Shown here in pieces: positions 61,877 to 64,000 of a stretch of DNA of 64,000 bases; position 1 is the stretch's first letter, and each line of letters begins with the position of its first letter. The stretch comes from Burkholderia cepacia ATCC 25416 (GTDB taxonomy: Bacteria; Pseudomonadota; Gammaproteobacteria; Burkholderiales; Burkholderiaceae): positions 2,666,001 through 2,730,000 of the forward strand of contig NZ_CP012982.1 in the NCBI RefSeq assembly GCF_001411495.1, written 5' to 3'. The notes under the pieces are model-generated. The model ran no database searches and was not told the DNA's origin. It worked only from the letters and a program-made list of their open reading frames with translations. The position numbers and the translations under genes were made by a program.

Positions 61877-62956
61877 TCAGAACGAGTGGTGGATCCCGGT
61901 GAGCACGACCACCTGGTTCGCGGTGCTCGACACGCCGGCCGTGAAGAACGCGGCCTTTGCGCCGCCCGACCCGTGCTCGTACAGCACGTTCGCATAGAGT
62001 TGCGTGCGCTTCGACAGCGAATAGATGTCGCCGAGTTCGACCTGCGTCCAGCGGCGGCCGGCCAGCGTCGTGGTTGCCGCGCCGCCCGCGATCGTGTTGA
62101 ACGCGCTGCTGCGATAGTTCACGCCCGCGTCGTAGCTCTGGAACGTGTTCGAATAGCCGTTCGACTGCATTTTCGTGCGCGTGTACAGGCCATGCACGAG
62201 GAAGTCGCCGAACTGGTAGGACGCGCCCGCGCCGATGTTCTCGACCTTGTTCGCGATGTAGCCGTTCGCGGTGTTCTGCCCCTGGAAGGATGTGATGCCG
62301 GTCGTGCCGATCAGGATCGAGCGGTCGTGCTCGTTCGAGTACACGGCCGACGCCTTGAACGGCCCGTTCGCGTAGTTCAGCGCGACGCCGACCGACTTGC
62401 CGGTCGAGAAGTTCGTCGTGTTGCCGAGCGCCATCGTCGCCGCGGCCGAGAAGCCCGCGAAGGTCGGCGAACGATACTTGACCGCGTTGTTGTACGGCAC
62501 GTTGCCGGTCGCGGCGAGCCCGTCGATGTTGCCGGGGTGGAACGCATACCAGCTCATCGCGAGGTAGGCCGTGCTGAGCGGATCGAGATAGTCGAACGAC
62601 AGCGGCGTCTGGCGGCCGAGCGTCAGCGTGCCGTAGCGTTCCGAACTGAGGCCGACGAAGGCCGCGCGGTTCCAGATCGTGTTCGCGGTCGCGAACTGGC
62701 CGTTGTTCGTATAGAAGCCGTTTTCGAGCTGGAAGATCGCCGACAGGCCGTCGCCGAGGTCTTCCTTGCCCTTCAGGCCCCACCGGTCGGGCTGCGTATT
62801 GCCCTGGATCATCGCCCATTTCGCATGGCCGCCGACGTTGTTCACGTACGCGACCCCCGCATCCATGCTGCCGTACAGCACCACGCTGCTCTGCGCCCAC
62901 GCGCCCGACACGGCGCCCAATCCGATCACTGTTGCTGCTACCGCATGCTTGACCAT
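61877..62956 (-). CDS. Outer-membrane porin (Gram-negative porin family)
   Basis: A 359-residue porin: signal MVKHAVAATVIGLGAVSGAW ending AQ, mature N-terminus SSVVLYGSMDAGVAYVNNVG, then RWGLKGKEDLGDGLSAIFQL and RAAFVGLSSERYGTLTLGRQ, ending VVLTGIHHSF with a terminal Phe. Start ATG 62956 with AGGAG upstream. Unlike the major porin at 29 kb, its codon use is ordinary, as expected of an inducible, substrate-linked porin. It is divergent from the Rieske ferredoxin operon; its own upstream region has the operator-like dyad at 63058-63073. Confidence 0.92.
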   Translation of the reverse strand: MVKHAVAATVIGLGAVSGAWAQSSVVLYGSMDAGVAYVNNVGGHAKWAMIQGNTQPDRWGLKGKEDLGDGLSAIFQLENGFYTNNGQFATANTIWNRAAFVGLSSERYGTLTLGRQTPLSFDYLDPLSTAYLAMSWYAFHPGNIDGLAATGNVPYNNAVKYRSPTFAGFSAAATMALGNTTNFSTGKSVGVALNYANGPFKASAVYSNEHDRSILIGTTGITSFQGQNTANGYIANKVENIGAGASYQFGDFLVHGLYTRTKMQSNGYSNTFQSYDAGVNYRSSAFNTIAGGAATTTLAGRRWTQVELGDIYSLSKRTQLYANVLYEHGSGGAKAAFFTAGVSSTANQVVVLTGIHHSF

Positions 62957-63057
62957 TTGATCTCCTGAATCTCCAACCTGATGAAAACGTGCCGTGGCGG
63001 CCTGCGCGGGAACGGCCTGCCGTTGCGCGTCTTCGCCATCGAGCGGGCATTTTTTAT

Positions 63058-63073
63058 GTTCCATACAAGGAAC
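63058..63073. promoter_or_regulatory. Candidate IclR operator upstream of the porin
   Basis: GTTCC-ATACAA-GGAAC, 5-bp inverted repeat with 6-bp spacer, 102 bp upstream of the porin start. The same dyad with a different spacer sequence occurs at 63343-63358. Confidence 0.55.
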
Positions 63074-63295
63074 AACGTGCCTCTGATGGAATGGAGTATA
63101 GGGGCGTCGAGCGCCGTATCAAAAATAATTTTTTCGGGACGGATGGAATCCATGCCGCTGCCCGGTTGCGGTGCACGACGCCCGAAAAAAGGCCGTAAAT
63201 GCCCGCTACACAACAAAAAATTACATTTGGCAAGGCAGGCGGAAGCGACTGCCGACCCGATGGTCGGTGTTTTCCCTAGGGCGTGCAGCTTTTTG

Positions 63296-63358
63296 TTTTA
63301 CTCGTGAAAAGTCGCTCCTATAATCACCATCCATAAACTGCTGTTCCGGGTATGGAAC
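63296..63358 (+). promoter_or_regulatory. Promoter and candidate IclR operator of the ferredoxin operon
   Basis: A -10 element TATAAT (63319-63324) with a weak -35 TTTACT (63297-63302; 16-bp spacing). GTTCC-GGGTAT-GGAAC (63343-63358) lies just downstream of the expected transcription start, suiting repression. A further half site GGAAC is at about 63366. Confidence 0.55.
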
Positions 63359-63401
63359 AAATCGGAACAAACCGAGAGTCGATCAGAAGGAAGGGTGTGA
63401 G

Positions 63402-63719
63402 ATGTCTGAACAATGGATTTGCGCCGGGCACGCCGGCGCGCTGTCGGAAGACACGCCGATCGAGTTCAAGCGGACCGACGGCGTCGAAATCGGGATCTAC
63501 CGCGTCGGCGACGACGTGTATGCGCTCGAGAACGTGTGCCCGCATGCGTACGCGCTGCTGACGCAGGGGTTCGTCGACGAAGGCACGGTCGAATGCCCGC
63601 TGCACGAGGCCGTGTTCGACATCAGGACGGGCGAATGCCTGAAGGGTCCGGGCGGGCGCGCGCTGAAGCAGTACGCGGTGCGCCTTGCCGGCGAGGAAAT
63701 CCAGATCAAGGTGGAGTAA
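63402..63719 (+). CDS. Rieske-type [2Fe-2S] ferredoxin of a ring-hydroxylating oxygenase
   Basis: A 105-residue Rieske ferredoxin. Cluster ligands Cys46-x-His48 in ENVCPHAYALLTQGFVDEG and Cys65-x2-His68 in TVECPLHEAVFDIRTGECL. It begins MSEQWICAGHAGALSEDTPI and resembles MocE/NirD-like small ferredoxins that carry electrons from a reductase to an aromatic ring-hydroxylating dioxygenase. AAGGGTGTGAG precedes the ATG. Followed after 3 bp by a recombinase-like HTH gene, so they are co-transcribed; oxygenase subunits probably lie beyond the window. Confidence 0.9.
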   Translation: MSEQWICAGHAGALSEDTPIEFKRTDGVEIGIYRVGDDVYALENVCPHAYALLTQGFVDEGTVECPLHEAVFDIRTGECLKGPGGRALKQYAVRLAGEEIQIKVE

Positions 63720-63722
63720 CCG

Positions 63723-64000
63723 ATGAAAGAAGCGACCGTCAACTTCAATCCCTTCCTGAAGCCGTGGGTGGCGCCGCAGCCGAACAACGTCGCGGGCAAG
63801 GGGCAGATCGAGATCCCCGGCCAGGTCGAGAACCAGGTCTGGCAGAACCGCAAGGCCGCCCCGACCCAGTACGAAAACGACCTCGGCGATGCGCTCGAAC
63901 GCGTGTTCGAAGCCGGCGCGACCGAGCTGGACGATGTCGTCGCGGGCCTGAACCGCATCGGCTTCCGCGCACCGGACGGCACCGCGTGGACCGCCGAGCG
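63723..64000 (+). CDS. Recombinase-like helix-turn-helix domain protein (partial)
   Basis: The first 92 residues are visible: MKEATVNFNPFLKPWVAPQP, GQVENQVWQNRKAAPTQYEN, DLGDALERVFEAGATELDDV, and then VAGLNRIGFRAPDGTAW, cut by the window edge. The helical segment ELDDVVAGLNRIGFR resembles the HTH that follows many serine recombinases, but here it sits in a small protein that recurs next to Rieske oxygenase genes. Its function in these catabolic operons is not established; it may assist regulation or assembly. Confidence 0.75.
   Translation, partial: MKEATVNFNPFLKPWVAPQPNNVAGKGQIEIPGQVENQVWQNRKAAPTQYENDLGDALERVFEAGATELDDVVAGLNRIGFRAPDGTAWTAE

Overview
The window is high-GC, densely packed DNA typical of a secondary chromosome of the Burkholderia cepacia complex. 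The best taxonomic marker is the quorum-sensing block at 47.4-50.3 kb: a LuxI-type synthase reading as CepI, an RsaM-like protein, a divergent CepR, a DUF4902 partner and a classical 24-bp lux box, in the known cepI-rsaM-cepR order. Other Burkholderia features are Opc-type porins, DUF3331, DUF4148, a YxWxxGxW-type repeat protein and an IS407-group insertion sequence.

Layout. 0-6 kb: dicarboxylate/amino-acid symporter, DUF3331 protein, type II NADH dehydrogenase divergent from a TetR regulator, LysR regulator divergent from a short-chain dehydrogenase. 6-12.5 kb: soxR divergent from a complete RND efflux operon, with a SoxR box in a 19-bp-spacer promoter. 12.5-17.7 kb: homodimeric pyruvate dehydrogenase E1, a MarR regulator, a shortened E1-like protein and a glutathione S-transferase, tied together by repeated ATTGCAATTGCAAT palindromes in both divergent promoter regions. 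17.9-28.5 kb: NCS1 permease, SDR, VOC protein, MFS exporter, cysteine hydrolase, YtcJ-like amidohydrolase, LuxR-type regulator, SnoaL-like secreted protein and HxlR regulator. 29-32.3 kb: major porin, rnk, DUF4148 and CBS proteins.

32.45-45.39 kb is a genomic island of about 12.9 kb with lower GC. It is inserted inside the 5' end of ribA and bounded by a 15-bp direct repeat. The insertion left the native first codons of ribA at the left end and gave ribA a new island-encoded start at the right end. The island holds a truncated integrase, an IS407-group element with a 4-bp target duplication, a SOS-type LexA box beside a doubly broken SRAP gene, a DarT-like ADP-ribosyltransferase with a NADAR/DUF6977-like partner, a SIR2-domain protein with a DUF2971 protein, a Rha/KilAC phage regulator with two small genes, and several hypothetical genes. 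It looks like a decayed, probably immobile, prophage-like element that keeps defence or toxin-antitoxin cargo.

45.4-64 kb: ribA, a GNAT acetyltransferase, a VOC protein, the cep quorum-sensing cluster, an MgtC-like protein, a tightly overlapping ytcA-mdtN-mdtO-mdtP-like efflux operon, a metallophosphoesterase, an AlkB-like dioxygenase, a broken pseudopilin region, a small Cys/His protein, and an IclR regulator. The IclR gene is followed by a porin and a divergent Rieske ferredoxin operon. The porin and ferredoxin promoters share a GTTCC-N6-GGAAC operator-like site, suggesting one IclR-controlled aromatic or xenobiotic uptake/oxidation unit continuing beyond the window.
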